The notes: generated by a model from the sequence alone, not told the origin. A DNA stretch of 64,000 nt from Cyclobacterium marinum DSM 745 (GCF_000222485.1 NC_015914.1:3454001-3518000); one strand, 5' to 3'; positions 45,561-55,934 are shown, counted from the stretch's first letter. Translations and numbers: made by a program.

Positions 45561-45907
45561 TTTAAGTCCATTTTTTTGGGTTTAATAGTGGTGTATGAAT
45601 GATGTCCTTCCTCATCACCTTGAAGGCAGTTGCTTGTTGGTTTAAACTACTATCAGTAGGGGAAATTGTTGCAGAGCATTGCCGTATTCAGATGTACCCT
45701 TTATTTAAAAGATGCAATACAGACTGATCAATTGGGGCCAAAATTGTGTTAGGTTCAATCTTTCTTTTTTCTCTTTCCTTTTTTTCTTTTGCATATCGAT
45801 TAGGAAAAATCACCATTTCTAACGTTAACTTCGTGAATAAAATTACATTTAAGTATTACTAATTCATAAAAAGGTATATTTTTAAAAACAAGTTCTTAAT
45901 AAAGTTC

Positions 45908-45915
45908 TATTTTTG
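45908..45915 (+). promoter_or_regulatory. Possible Bacteroidota -7 promoter element
   Basis: TATTTTTG matches the TAnnTTTG consensus of the Bacteroidota primary sigma factor, 95 bp before the start of the PAS/GAF gene. I see no good TTG -33 box at the expected spacing, so this is only a candidate. Confidence 0.3.
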
Positions 45916-46009
45916 TGGAATAATTTAGAAGTTATTATTATCAATAGATGCTTGATTTAATGGTTTTACCAGAATCTTTTTTCTATAATAACAAAAAAAA
46001 TTTAAAATT

Positions 46010-49000
46010 ATGGATCAATCCATTTTTGACTTTGCTCCTTTTCCAATGTGGATTTATGATTTGGTATCATTTCGTTTTCTTGCAGTCAATAAGGAAGCCA
46101 TTCGTACTTATGGTTATAGTGAGAGGGAATTCCTAAATATGACGATTAAGGACATTCGTCCTCAGGAGGATATCCCAAGACTCGAGAGAGCAGTTAAAGA
46201 AGCAAGGACACGTACTGAGTTATATAACGAAGGTCTTTATAGACATAGAAAAAAGGATGGTAGAATAATTTACGTAAAGATAAAAAGTAATCATATTACA
46301 TTTAATGGATTAAAAGCTGAGATAATTACAGCCATTGATCTGACGGACCGATATGAAAGAGAGCAAAAAATTGAGGTTCAAAAGAATTATTTAACAGTGA
46401 TTAGCACTATAAGCCAATTACTTTTGAAGTCCAATGACTGGCTTCAATCCTTAAATACCTGTTTTAAGACCGTTGGGGAAACCATTGGGATTGATCGTAT
46501 CTACTTTTTTCAAAATAACCTAAAGGATAAAACCACATCCCAGAGGTTAGAATGGAGCAATGAAAATATCATACCACAGCTAGATAATCAGGACCTTCAA
46601 AACATTCCATTTTCTGAGCTTCCTTTATTTATGGAACCTTTACTAAAGAAAAAGAATTTTGAGGCCATAGTTAAAGACCTTCCTCAGTCGATCACGAAAG
46701 ACCTCCTATTGAAACAGGAAATCAAATCCATTCTTGTTCTTCCATTGTGGGTTAATGATTTTTTTTATGGTTTTATTGGCTTTGATAACTGTACTGAAGA
46801 GAGAGAATTTTCAGAAGAAGAGTTTCAATTGATACAGGTGCTTACATCCAACTTGGGGCATGTGATTAAGCAGCTTGAAGCATTTCAAGAGCTTAGTTAT
46901 AGAGAGGCGAGGTTTAAATCTTTGATTGAAAATGGAAAAGATCTTATTGCGATCATTGATAAAAACGGGAATTATAGTTATGTGGGACCTACCTCAAAAA
47001 CAGTTTTAGGCGTATATCCTTATGAATTTATTGGTAAAAATGCATTTGAATTTATTCACCAAAAAGATCAACCTCGTCTAAAACACAGTCTGGCTAGAAT
47101 TTCAAAAATTAAATATATAACCATTGAGCCTTATCGCTTTTTGGATGCTAATGGAGAATGGCGATGGATTCGGACGGAGTTAACAAACCATTTAGATACA
47201 CCATTTATTAATGGAATTGTAGCCAATACACATGAAGTTACTGCAGAAGTGAAGCAGAGAAGGATTGAAAGGTTGGCAGCTTCCTTAGCCAAAGAAATTG
47301 GAAAACCCGGAAAACTCTCAACCTGTTTCAATCAGGCGATACGCCAGTTAACCGCCTTGGACGGTATTGATTCTAGCGAGATTTGGTTGGTCTCTCAAGA
47401 TGCAATTAGATTAGACTTGATTTCTTATTCTTTTCAAAAAGAAAAACATTCTTCGTTTTACGAATATGGTAAAGAATTCACCTCTTTTACATTAGGTTCA
47501 GGGCTTCCGGGCTATATTTGGAAAGAAAATAGCTCTTTATTGTGGAAAGATTTACCAAACAAAAAGGAATTTGTTCGCCACCCCGCTAACTTTAAATCCG
47601 CTATGGGATTTCCCATTGAATATAACACTGAGTTTATTGGATGCATCCTTTGTTTTTCCTCTACACAGGGAGAGAAAATTATAGATGAATATAATTTGCT
47701 TAAAGAAGTTATTCAACTAATTGGCTCGGTTGTAAAACAAAAAATTACGGAAGTAGAATACCGCAATTTTTTTAATATTACTCCGGACCCTCATTGTATT
47801 ATTGGTTTTGATGGATACATCCAAAAGTACAATAAAGCCTTTCAAAATTTGTTGGGGTATGAGAAAGATAAGTTACTGTCTAGACCAATTTATGATTTTA
47901 TTTATAAGGATGATAAACTTGATTCTCAAGCCAAAATTAAATCTTTCATAATTGATAAGTCTCCTAACCATCGTGCATCTTATCCAAAGCATGAAGCCCG
48001 TTTCGTGACTTCCGATAGCCAAATTAAATGGATGGTATGGAGTGGTACGGTTATTCAAGAATCAAAAATTATTGTAGCGGTAGCTAAGGATATCACAGAT
48101 GAAAGATTGGTACAAGAAAAGTTAAAAGTGGCATACAAGCAATTAAAAACCGCACAAAAAATTGCTAAACTTGGCTATTGGTTTAGGGGTCTTGATTCTG
48201 ATCTTTCTGTTTGGTCTGAAGAAACCTATCGCATTTATGGTTATTCTCCCCATGATTTTATTCCTACCCAATTTAATATATCCCAAACTTTTTTTCCTGA
48301 AGACCAGCACTTGATTGAAAAAGATCCGATTGGATTAATAAAGAATAAAAACGTTCACAGTTTTGAACACCGTATATTGACAGGGAAGGGTAATATCAAA
48401 TGGGTTCATCAGGAAATTCGATTGTTAAAAGATAAACAAGGCCAACCTTACGGAATAGAAGGAACCATACAAGACATTACTGAGAGTAAGCTATATGAAA
48501 AAGAATTGGCGCTTAGCAATGAGCGATTTAGGTTGGCCATGAAAGCTAGTAACGAGATTATTTGGGAGCTTGACCACCAAACCTGTGTAATAACAAGAGG
48601 TGATGGAGGGAAATCAATGTCTGAATTTAATAATAAGGAAGACTTTAATAAAGCTAACTCGTGGTTTAGTAAAATTATAGCTGAGGAAAGAAATAGGGTT
48701 TGGGACTCTTTTCAAAAATCTTTAACTGATAAAAATGAATCCTATTGGTATTCAGAATATAAGATTTTGTCTGATAAGGGTTGTTTTTTTTATTTTATTG
48801 ATCGTTGTTATATTCAAAGAGATGAAGCTGGTAATCCAATTAGGTCAATAGGATCAGCATTAGATGTTACTTCTTCACGCGAACAATTAGATAAAATTAA
48901 AACCCAGAACGAAAAGCTAAAAGAAATAGCTTGGCTTCAATCCCATGTGATTCGGGCTCCTCTTGCAAGAATCTTGGGATTAATTAATCTTTTCGAAGTT

Positions 49001-49126
49001 ATTGATGATAATGATGAGGAAATGACTAAGGATCAAATAATTGAAATGATCTCAACATCTGCTCATGAATTGGATGAGGTGATTAAGGATATAACCAAAA
49101 AAATAAGCGCAGAAGATATTGGTTAA
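46010..49126 (+). CDS. Multi-PAS/GAF sensor protein ending in a HisKA-like segment without ATPase domain
   Basis: 1038 residues, no membrane span, cytoplasmic. Order by eye: PAS (1-120, FAPFPMWIYD), GAF (about 135-285), PAS/PAC (about 295-410, LIAIIDKNGNYSYVGP), GAF (about 430-580), then three further PAS domains (FFNITPDPHCIIGFDGYIQKYN; IYGYSPHDFIPTQ; MKASNEIIWELD), and a final helical segment with HVIRAPLARILGLINL. His979 lies where histidine kinases have the phosphorylated His. The protein ends 59 residues later, so no HATPase domain is present. It may sense redox or small ligands and relay by partner binding or by being phosphorylated in trans. A single-domain response regulator is encoded at 62766, but not adjacent. 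Confidence 0.88.
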   Translation: MDQSIFDFAPFPMWIYDLVSFRFLAVNKEAIRTYGYSEREFLNMTIKDIRPQEDIPRLERAVKEARTRTELYNEGLYRHRKKDGRIIYVKIKSNHITFNGLKAEIITAIDLTDRYEREQKIEVQKNYLTVISTISQLLLKSNDWLQSLNTCFKTVGETIGIDRIYFFQNNLKDKTTSQRLEWSNENIIPQLDNQDLQNIPFSELPLFMEPLLKKKNFEAIVKDLPQSITKDLLLKQEIKSILVLPLWVNDFFYGFIGFDNCTEEREFSEEEFQLIQVLTSNLGHVIKQLEAFQELSYREARFKSLIENGKDLIAIIDKNGNYSYVGPTSKTVLGVYPYEFIGKNAFEFIHQKDQPRLKHSLARISKIKYITIEPYRFLDANGEWRWIRTELTNHLDTPFINGIVANTHEVTAEVKQRRIERLAASLAKEIGKPGKLSTCFNQAIRQLTALDGIDSSEIWLVSQDAIRLDLISYSFQKEKHSSFYEYGKEFTSFTLGSGLPGYIWKENSSLLWKDLPNKKEFVRHPANFKSAMGFPIEYNTEFIGCILCFSSTQGEKIIDEYNLLKEVIQLIGSVVKQKITEVEYRNFFNITPDPHCIIGFDGYIQKYNKAFQNLLGYEKDKLLSRPIYDFIYKDDKLDSQAKIKSFIIDKSPNHRASYPKHEARFVTSDSQIKWMVWSGTVIQESKIIVAVAKDITDERLVQEKLKVAYKQLKTAQKIAKLGYWFRGLDSDLSVWSEETYRIYGYSPHDFIPTQFNISQTFFPEDQHLIEKDPIGLIKNKNVHSFEHRILTGKGNIKWVHQEIRLLKDKQGQPYGIEGTIQDITESKLYEKELALSNERFRLAMKASNEIIWELDHQTCVITRGDGGKSMSEFNNKEDFNKANSWFSKIIAEERNRVWDSFQKSLTDKNESYWYSEYKILSDKGCFFYFIDRCYIQRDEAGNPIRSIGSALDVTSSREQLDKIKTQNEKLKEIAWLQSHVIRAPLARILGLINLFEVIDDNDEEMTKDQIIEMISTSAHELDEVIKDITKKISAEDIG

Positions 49127-49311
49127 ATAATAAACGAATGTCACAAACTCCGAAATATAGAGGTGTTTTATCTATAACCGAAACAATCTGCTGGGTTGCT
49201 AAACCATGATGAAATAAGTGAACGTATCCAAAATCCCTTCCCCTTCAGCTCCGCTCAGGTCCGGTAATTCTATCGCAGTAAACGTTAAAAAACACCTTAC
49301 AAACCACCCTA

Positions 49312-49575
49312 TCAAACCTTTACTACCTTAGGCTTGAATTTAAGAAAAACAAGGCGGCCCAATAAAAGCCAAGGGAAGCCATGCATAAAAAAATCTCCCC
49401 AATCGATTAATTTCATGTCATGGGCACCACCGGCAATCCATTTGAGCTTGCCCCAAATATGGGGTTCCGGAAAATAAGGTGCCAATCCCAACCAGGCGCA
49501 CATCATCAGCACCAATGTCCAATTATTAATGGGATTCTTATTTTTGTTAATTTCTTTTCTGACCATGCTTTCCAT
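49312..49575 (-). CDS. Small conserved membrane protein
   Basis: 87 residues (84 if the second ATG at 49566 is used). Two hydrophobic segments: NNWTLVLMMCAWLGLAPYF and DFFMHGFPWLLLGRLVFL, joined by a loop with a Trp/Gly/His motif (IWGKLKWIAGGAHDMKLIDWGD). I recall similar short proteins in Bacteroidota annotated without firm function, some loosely labelled 'RND transporter'. It is about 90 bp beyond the stop of the GltS-like gene on the same strand and could be cotranscribed with it. Confidence 0.65.
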   Translation of the reverse strand: MESMVRKEINKNKNPINNWTLVLMMCAWLGLAPYFPEPHIWGKLKWIAGGAHDMKLIDWGDFFMHGFPWLLLGRLVFLKFKPKVVKV

Positions 49576-49664
49576 TATTTCTACTCCAAAGATATAAAGA
49601 CATCTTTTTTAAAGAGGTGACAATGGTTACAGAGGTAAATTTTAACCTAAAATAAGCTAGATGG

Positions 49665-51011
49665 CTATTGGTAGAATTTAAAGTAAAGCAGCAATAAAAC
49701 CCCTAATAAAAGTGCCATACCTCCGATAAAGGGATAAACCCCCACATTACTGATTAAGGGAAGGGCGATGCCGGTGACAATTCCTCCGCCTACAATAGGT
49801 TCATAAAGGGGTTGTTTATAGCTAAAAGTGGAGGTGTACTTTTCTGCTTTATTGCCCGCTCTTTTGATCAGAATTAGTCCTATGGCTGTGGTGCCTGTAG
49901 ATTGACCGAATTCCCCTAAGGCTCTTAATCTCCATTCTTGGGGGAAGAAAATTTTCCCCATCAAAAAATAAATGGCAATATTATAGGCTACACCGGCTCC
50001 ACCAAGGATTAGTAATGGGGCCAAATTTTCTGTTAGGGCTGTTATGGATAGGCTTCCTATGGCAGCCACGATAAGCAGGTCCAACGAAAGGTTGGTGATA
50101 TAATTGATGTGTTTTCTGCTGATATAGCCGGTTAATTTTGCTTTTTCAGCCAATACCTGCACACCTAGACCGGCCAGCATGGCAACCGGGAATAGCGGAA
50201 TAAATTTATTTATTTTGGACTCTTCTTGAGAAAATATTGCCATCTCTCCAAGGGAAAGCCCTTTTAGAAATAACCACCCCAAAATAATGGTGAGCCCCAC
50301 TATGGCTATCTGCAATGGAAATGATACCTTTTTTACTTTTTCCAAGTTGTTCTTTTGCTCTCCATTTTCAGACATTTTCATATCATGAGACTCTTCCTTG
50401 CTATTTACATTGGACATTATGGTACCAAAAATAATGGCTGAAACCAAACCTATAGTGGCAATGCCAAGTCCCAAGTCAACTCCCTGTTCAAAGTCGATGG
50501 CGGAGAAGGTGTTCTTTAAGCCGGCAACAGTACCATGACCTCCCTGAAAACCGATCGCTATCAATGCACCGGATACAGCATCAATGTCAAAGATTGGCTT
50601 AAGCAGTAGGATGGACATAAGTAAACCGACAATGTATTGACCTAGGGCTAAAGTATAGCCAAAACATAGATTAGGCATGCTTTTATTTAGGATTGTCTTG
50701 AAGTCAGGAATTTTTTTACCTAGAAATAAACCGGCAAAAACCACTACAATTAAATAAGCCGGAAAATCCTTCCAAATGCTTACAGCAGCTTCAGATAATA
50801 ATCCTTGGGGTAGGGTGCTTAGGCCACTAATGTCTGAGATAATGGGCCCCAGCAAGTCCGGTCCCAGTAGCAATGCCAACACACCTCCAATTAATGAAGC
50901 CGGAATTATCAGTTTTTTTAGAAAAGCCTCTTTCATCACATAGGCAATAAAGAGGAAAAGGGTAATCAATAGCAATGCATTAAAAAACTCAAGTGTTGCA
51001 AATTTATCCAT
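49665..51011 (-). CDS. GltS-like sodium/glutamate symporter family protein
   Basis: 448 residues from the ATG at 51011 (24 residues inside a longer frame that begins without a good signal). About ten to twelve hydrophobic spans in two inverted halves. The GltS hallmark is visible as QGGHGTVAGL with a matching second half (LGEFGQSTGTTAIGLILIKRAG). A charged loop (about 213-240) divides the two halves. The family imports glutamate with sodium, although Bacteroidota members may use other substrates. No catabolic genes sit next to it. Confidence 0.85.
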   Translation of the reverse strand: MDKFATLEFFNALLLITLFLFIAYVMKEAFLKKLIIPASLIGGVLALLLGPDLLGPIISDISGLSTLPQGLLSEAAVSIWKDFPAYLIVVVFAGLFLGKKIPDFKTILNKSMPNLCFGYTLALGQYIVGLLMSILLLKPIFDIDAVSGALIAIGFQGGHGTVAGLKNTFSAIDFEQGVDLGLGIATIGLVSAIIFGTIMSNVNSKEESHDMKMSENGEQKNNLEKVKKVSFPLQIAIVGLTIILGWLFLKGLSLGEMAIFSQEESKINKFIPLFPVAMLAGLGVQVLAEKAKLTGYISRKHINYITNLSLDLLIVAAIGSLSITALTENLAPLLILGGAGVAYNIAIYFLMGKIFFPQEWRLRALGEFGQSTGTTAIGLILIKRAGNKAEKYTSTFSYKQPLYEPIVGGGIVTGIALPLISNVGVYPFIGGMALLLGVLLLLYFKFYQ

Positions 51012-51518
51012 AAATCTGTTTGAATTTTGTTCGGAGGATTTTAAAAAGGCCGGAGAGTTTGTACCTGCTGGGTACTGTCTCACCGTAGTACTGCTCGTAC
51101 CTATTGAGGAGGTTAGAAATGAAATTTCTCCCTTGAATTTGCCAAAAAAAGCGACCGATTATCATGTCTTTTTGGTCAATATCTTTGTTTATAATTGGCA
51201 CAAATGTTTTGCCAAAAGCCAAAAAATATTTTCTTGATTTTTAAAAAGTTAATAAAATGTGGCAAATTATTGAGGAGAACTTTCTCTGATTGGCTAATGT
51301 CCAATACTTCTTCTAAACGAGCTTTGCTTAGTTGGCTTTCCGAAGATTTATAGTCAATTGTTTTTAGAAGCAGGTAAATACCTTCTTAAGAAACACAAAC
51401 CAAATCCAGGTATAACTTGCCATTACACCCGCTGATGAATGTGGAATTGAGAAAACCTTGTTGTACAAGCCATTTTTCAATGGCTATACTTTTTTCTTTA
51501 TTGAATATCTTTATACGA
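51012..51518. other. Intergenic region with a degenerate family-A fragment
   Basis: About 500 bp without a credible gene. At 51411-51500, AGGTATAACTTGCCATTACACC and AAGCCATTTTTCAATGGC match the two hairpins of repeat family A in order and spacing, but are diverged. A frame at 51004-51222 (minus) is a likely upstream extension of non-coding sequence, not a gene. Confidence 0.45.
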
Positions 51519-52391
51519 TTATTTTACTGTTGCTTTGAGCCAGGTTTCGGCCAGTGCCGGCCAAGTTTCTCCTGCAGGATTGCCAGTCCTTAAGCCATAG
51601 CCATGTCCTCCTGTGGGGAGTAGGTGTAAGGCAACAGGGATTTTATTATCCCTCAATGCTGTGGCCATTACCAGTGCACTGTTGGCGTGTGCATCATCAG
51701 CTGTAGCAAAAAGAAACATGGGAGGAGTGTTTTCGTCTACTTTCAATTCAGGAGTTAGGCTTCTATTTTCACCTTTGTCAAGGTATGCAGGGTAAATCAA
51801 CATGGCAAAATCAGGCTTTGATGAAACTTTATCTGTAGCATCCTGAGCTATATAGGTTTCCTCCTTGTACCGTGTACCTGCTCGTGCTGCCAAACTTCCA
51901 CCTGCCGAGAAGCCGATTACACCAATTTTGTTCGGGTCTAAGTTCCATTCGTTTGCTCCACTTCGAACAATGCGGATTGACCGTTGAATATCATTTAAGG
52001 CCCCATCTTGTTTTTGCGGTACGCGGTATTCCAGTACAAAGGCTGTATACCCCAGAGTATTCAACCATTCGGCCACCTCATACCCCTCCTTATCGATGGC
52101 CAAAATCTTATAACCACCTCCGGGGCAGACAATTACAGCTGCTCCATTGTTTACTTTCTCATCCGGTAAAAATACCTTTAATGTAGGGTCGGTGACATCG
52201 GTCAGACGGGTTACTCTACCACTATTGTTATCTGTAATCACAGCAGGCTTCTTGGCAGCTGTCTCTCCCGGTACTTTTCCAGGCCAAATATGAATAAGCT
52301 CGTCAGTTTGCGCACTTGCTACGAAAACAAGCGTGAAAAATAAGGAGCAAAGTGTTAGCACTATTTTGATTGGCTGGCGTTGAATTTTCAT
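51519..52391 (-). CDS. Exported alpha/beta hydrolase (acetyl-esterase type)
   Basis: 290 residues with a signal peptide (IVLTLCSLFFTLVFVASAQ). Typical esterase/lipase motifs: AAVIVCPGGGYKILA (oxyanion hole), nucleophile GFSAGG (Ser162), FATADDAHAN (Asp) and PTGGHGYGL (His). The pattern resembles the Axe/BD-FAE group of carbohydrate acetyl or feruloyl esterases, which strip acyl groups from plant or algal polysaccharides. Length is normal for a single-domain enzyme. It stands alone with 500 bp and 350 bp of empty flanks. Confidence 0.9.
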   Translation of the reverse strand: MKIQRQPIKIVLTLCSLFFTLVFVASAQTDELIHIWPGKVPGETAAKKPAVITDNNSGRVTRLTDVTDPTLKVFLPDEKVNNGAAVIVCPGGGYKILAIDKEGYEVAEWLNTLGYTAFVLEYRVPQKQDGALNDIQRSIRIVRSGANEWNLDPNKIGVIGFSAGGSLAARAGTRYKEETYIAQDATDKVSSKPDFAMLIYPAYLDKGENRSLTPELKVDENTPPMFLFATADDAHANSALVMATALRDNKIPVALHLLPTGGHGYGLRTGNPAGETWPALAETWLKATVK

Positions 52392-52745
52392 GGGAGGCTT
52401 TGGTTGTTGACTTTTAAAATCGATGTATTTTTAAAAATGCTTTTGCTTTTTTATTTCCTTGAAATAAGAATTTCAAGGAAGAAAACGAGGCTTTAATATA
52501 CTTTAAAAAATATATTCTATCAATAACAAAATATAGCAATGGTGGGAGAGGGATCTATAAGGAGTGGTCTTATTTAATTAACTCGGATTATCTAATAGGA
52601 TTTCTCCGCCCTGACAATAGTCAAAGGTTGAAGCCTATCCCGTGTTTACGAGAAGCGTTGCAGGCAACAGGGAGTCAGTCTGTTGTGGATTTTAGTATAG
52701 CACCTCTATGGTGAAATTGAAAGGGATAACGGTAAGAGAACTTAT
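52392..52745. other. Intergenic region, nothing recognised
   Basis: About 350 bp between two minus-strand genes. AT-rich near 52440-52540, with no hairpin followed by T-run and no family-A/B/C repeat that I could see. Confidence 0.4.
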
Positions 52746-55247
52746 TTATGTTACCTCAGTTGGGGCTGGAGGCAAAGTTTCTTTAGATTCAGGTTCAATA
52801 TTTCTTCTCGTCTTACAAAAAGTTGATTTTACTCTTTCTGAAAAAAAGAAATAAGGAATCCATATTGCTGCGCCTACAAATGCTTGGATTAAGGCCCTGT
52901 TTTCAAGTGAAATGTTATCCTCAGTCATTACCGTATCTATCAAAATGGCTGCTAAATTAACCACATAAAATAGGATCATTAGCTTTGGGGTACTGGTCCT
53001 TCTAGTGTAAAAAAGAATGATGAGTAAAACCGAAAATACAATAAGCAAAATATTGAATATCAGTTCAAAGGCAAGGCTTTCTGTTAGCTCCAGATTGATG
53101 GCCTGTAACCAAATAGCCTCGTCTAAATATCCCACGGAGAAAAAATTCATTGTAATTTGAATGGGGGTAAGTATTATACCTATGGCAGGAAGAACCAACC
53201 ATCCACCAATATTCTTGTTTTCAGCATATTCCCAAGGTAGTGGGTCATAAGTTTTATAAATTTTAACACTATAAAAAGTCCCGATAATGAGTAGGAATAG
53301 AACAACAAATACTGCCAACATGCTCTTTTTTTCTGAAGCAACAAAAGAGGAGTAGGTAAGGTTAAACATTAAATCATTTTTGATGTTTTCATGGGCAGAT
53401 AGAAATTCAGCAACTTTTTCTCCTTCAATGAAATCATTGTATAAATCATAGGAGTATTGAACAGCTATTCGTTCACCATATCCCTGTATTTGATTGGTAT
53501 ATTTATAGGAGGAACCTTCTATTTCGTTTTTGGAATCTTCTACATGCCAAGGTTCGGGAAGTAAAACCTGTGTTTCTTGCTTAAAAGAAAATGGGCTTCC
53601 CAAATTGTAATGGCTGTTTCGGGCTGTTGCATTTGGATAATTGACCAACGATTCCAGAACTAAGGGATATACTCTTGAATAAATGTAGTTTTCCTCCTCA
53701 TTCTCTAACCAAAAATTTTCGATCTTATAATTTTCTTCAACAAGCACTTCATTATTACCGAAGCGATGTTCATCGTAAAACCGTATCTTCTCCGTTTCTA
53801 CTATTCCCGGATATAAATTGTTGTAAAAATTCAGGTATTCTTTTTGGATGGATGAAATGGGATTGTTTTCAAATTCTGCTCGAACGTTATCCGCTTTATT
53901 TCCACTATAAATGGTTTTGATTTCAATCATGGCATGCCCTCCAACGCTGTCCACATAAATTTTCTCCTGAATATTAATCTCAGATTTTTTTGGTTTTGGA
54001 AGCGTTATTAATTCTGAATTGTTTTCTTTTACCAGTAAGCCCAATCCATAATCCGGAAAGTAGGTGTGGTCAAGATCCCCTCCTTGCAAAGAGAGGGTAG
54101 GGTCAATAAAATAATTGTTATCATCCAAATTGATTGCAACCACACAATGGTCAAAAATTCTATTAGAAGGTTGAAATTGATTTAGGTTTTGCCTAATGGA
54201 TGTGTTGACCAATAAAGGGTAGGCTGAAATCCCTTCTTTTTGTAACAATGCTACCAACAATAGAGATTTATCTTTGCAATCCCCGAATTTCTGTTGGTAA
54301 ACTTTTTCAGGAGAATGAGGTTTATAAGCGCCTATCCCGGATTCTAACCCTAGGTAACGTATTTCATCCTGCACGTATCTAATCAAATTCAGGGTAATTT
54401 CCTTTTCTCCAAGTATTTCTTTGTTAAGGTTGGGCAACAGGGAACTCACATTTTTTGTCGAAAATAATGGTAAAGCCCATTGCACTACATCCTCCCAATT
54501 TTGCTGGGTGGATATGGAGGTTATGGGCAAATCTATGGTCCAGGAAGGAAGATTATTATCCAATTCTACGGGGCTTTCAGGATGGCTGGACCAACTATAA
54601 ATTTTGTTTTTCCCATTCTTCCGGATGGTTGGCTCTTGTTCGTGGTTGATATTTTTATAATAAATATCTTGATTGTACTCGGTAAAAATTCGGTAATTAA
54701 TATGGTTTACAGGGATGGTATAGGCATGGTACAAGCTTGAAGAGAAATTCCCAAGGTGTATGGGGTTAAAACCCACAATAGAATAACTTACAGCAATTAC
54801 ATCACCTTTTTGCACCCCATCCAAATGAAAAAGAGCAGTCATACTTCCATCGTACAAATGCCTTTCTTTGCCTGACTCAGTATTTGCAGTGGTGATTTTG
54901 TTTAAGTCTAATTGATCTAAAGATATGCCTTCCCTTTCTATTACGATTTTATGAAAAATTAATTTTTGAAAGCTAGGGTCAAATTCAATAGAAATATCTG
55001 ACATTTCCTGCATCCCTTCAGTAGTGATTACTTGATACCTGTAATGGTGGAATACTGTCTGCTTACTTAGATTTACTTGTCTTTCAAAATCTAAATAATA
55101 ATAGGGCCAATTTTCTTTAATAGAAGGTTTGGATAAAGGTATAGGATCAATCCAGCTTGGTTCTATAGATGTAGTGACATTCTCTTGAAATGCATGGGAT
55201 TGGAAGACAAAGAACCCCATAAAAAAAATAATATAAATCTGCTTCAT
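52746..55247 (-). CDS. DUF3857/transglutaminase-like protein with C-terminal DUF2569 membrane domain
   Basis: 833 residues from the ATG at 55247, which opens a signal peptide (IIFFMGFFVFQSHAF); a TTG nine codons upstream is less likely. Periplasmic part: DUF3857 domain (about 40-260), transglutaminase-like domain with Cys in KFGDCKDKSLLL, His in IFDHCVVAINL and Asp in YFIDPTLS, then a beta-rich part. The C-terminal ~170 residues hold membrane spans (LAVFVVLFLLIIGTFYSV; GGWLVLPAIGIILTPIQI; LIFNILLIVFSVLLIILFY) typical of DUF2569. The catalytic triad appears intact. Role in the cell is not established for this architecture. Confidence 0.88.
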   Translation of the reverse strand: MKQIYIIFFMGFFVFQSHAFQENVTTSIEPSWIDPIPLSKPSIKENWPYYYLDFERQVNLSKQTVFHHYRYQVITTEGMQEMSDISIEFDPSFQKLIFHKIVIEREGISLDQLDLNKITTANTESGKERHLYDGSMTALFHLDGVQKGDVIAVSYSIVGFNPIHLGNFSSSLYHAYTIPVNHINYRIFTEYNQDIYYKNINHEQEPTIRKNGKNKIYSWSSHPESPVELDNNLPSWTIDLPITSISTQQNWEDVVQWALPLFSTKNVSSLLPNLNKEILGEKEITLNLIRYVQDEIRYLGLESGIGAYKPHSPEKVYQQKFGDCKDKSLLLVALLQKEGISAYPLLVNTSIRQNLNQFQPSNRIFDHCVVAINLDDNNYFIDPTLSLQGGDLDHTYFPDYGLGLLVKENNSELITLPKPKKSEINIQEKIYVDSVGGHAMIEIKTIYSGNKADNVRAEFENNPISSIQKEYLNFYNNLYPGIVETEKIRFYDEHRFGNNEVLVEENYKIENFWLENEEENYIYSRVYPLVLESLVNYPNATARNSHYNLGSPFSFKQETQVLLPEPWHVEDSKNEIEGSSYKYTNQIQGYGERIAVQYSYDLYNDFIEGEKVAEFLSAHENIKNDLMFNLTYSSFVASEKKSMLAVFVVLFLLIIGTFYSVKIYKTYDPLPWEYAENKNIGGWLVLPAIGIILTPIQITMNFFSVGYLDEAIWLQAINLELTESLAFELIFNILLIVFSVLLIILFYTRRTSTPKLMILFYVVNLAAILIDTVMTEDNISLENRALIQAFVGAAIWIPYFFFSERVKSTFCKTRRNIEPESKETLPPAPTEVT

Positions 55248-55514
55248 TCTTCTGGACTTAAAAAATACACTCAAGAAATATAAGTATAGTTCAAAATAAA
55301 AACCAAGATTTGCTAAGAAATTTTAGCTTGGTCTAATTTTTAGAAGAATAAAGTGGTTACAGATTAAATAAGAATGACGTCTATTAAAAGGATATCTTTA
55401 ATTCCATGGTCTGATAAACGACCATTGGTTAATACAGATTGACAGTCCGGTCAAATTGATAAATTGTATTTCAAATTGAAAGAAATAGGCTAATGATTAA
55501 ATTTATTCTGAAGC

Positions 55515-55934
55515 TTACTCCTCCATCTTCAGTTCACTCTTCAGCACTTTGATGGTTAGAACATTATTGTCGGAAGAGATTATTTGCCATTCTTCTACTG
55601 TTTCTCCACCCCAGAAAGTACCTTGAATATTTAGAATGTCACCGTCTTTGGTCCAGCTGCCTTCAAAATCACTTGTGACAATAGGAGGAGTGCCACAAAA
55701 TCCGCTGTTGGCACGGTGTATAAAAGTGCCATCGCTTAGAAAGCGATAACCATAAGTGTTTTCCCGCAATTGATCAACTTTTTCCAGTATAATCCCATCC
55801 TCATTGTATGAAATATTGCTCCAAGAGCCTACGGGGATTGGCCCTATTTCAGAAGCTGAAAGCTGTGGATCTTCCACACAGGAAACGATAATACATAAAG
55901 TTATCATCAGAATTGTAAATGGATTTTTCATCAC
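55515..55934 (-). CDS. Small lipocalin-like lipoprotein
   Basis: 139 residues with lipobox IIVSC (Cys19). The body reads like Bacteroidota lipocalin-type proteins: VGSWSNISYNEDG, YGYRFLSDGTFIHRA, FEGSWTKDGDILNIQG, EEWQIISSDNNVLTIKVL, an up-and-down beta barrel. It probably binds a small hydrophobic ligand or serves as a structural lipoprotein. It lies on the same strand as, and about 240 bp downstream of, the DUF3857 gene start region, with its own upstream sequence. Confidence 0.8.
   Translation of the reverse strand: MMKNPFTILMITLCIIVSCVEDPQLSASEIGPIPVGSWSNISYNEDGIILEKVDQLRENTYGYRFLSDGTFIHRANSGFCGTPPIVTSDFEGSWTKDGDILNIQGTFWGGETVEEWQIISSDNNVLTIKVLKSELKMEE

Noticed and set aside
51004..51222. 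72-codon minus-strand frame upstream of the GltS-like gene
   Set aside because: It overlaps the upstream extension of the symporter frame, has no motif, and does not begin with a useful start signal.
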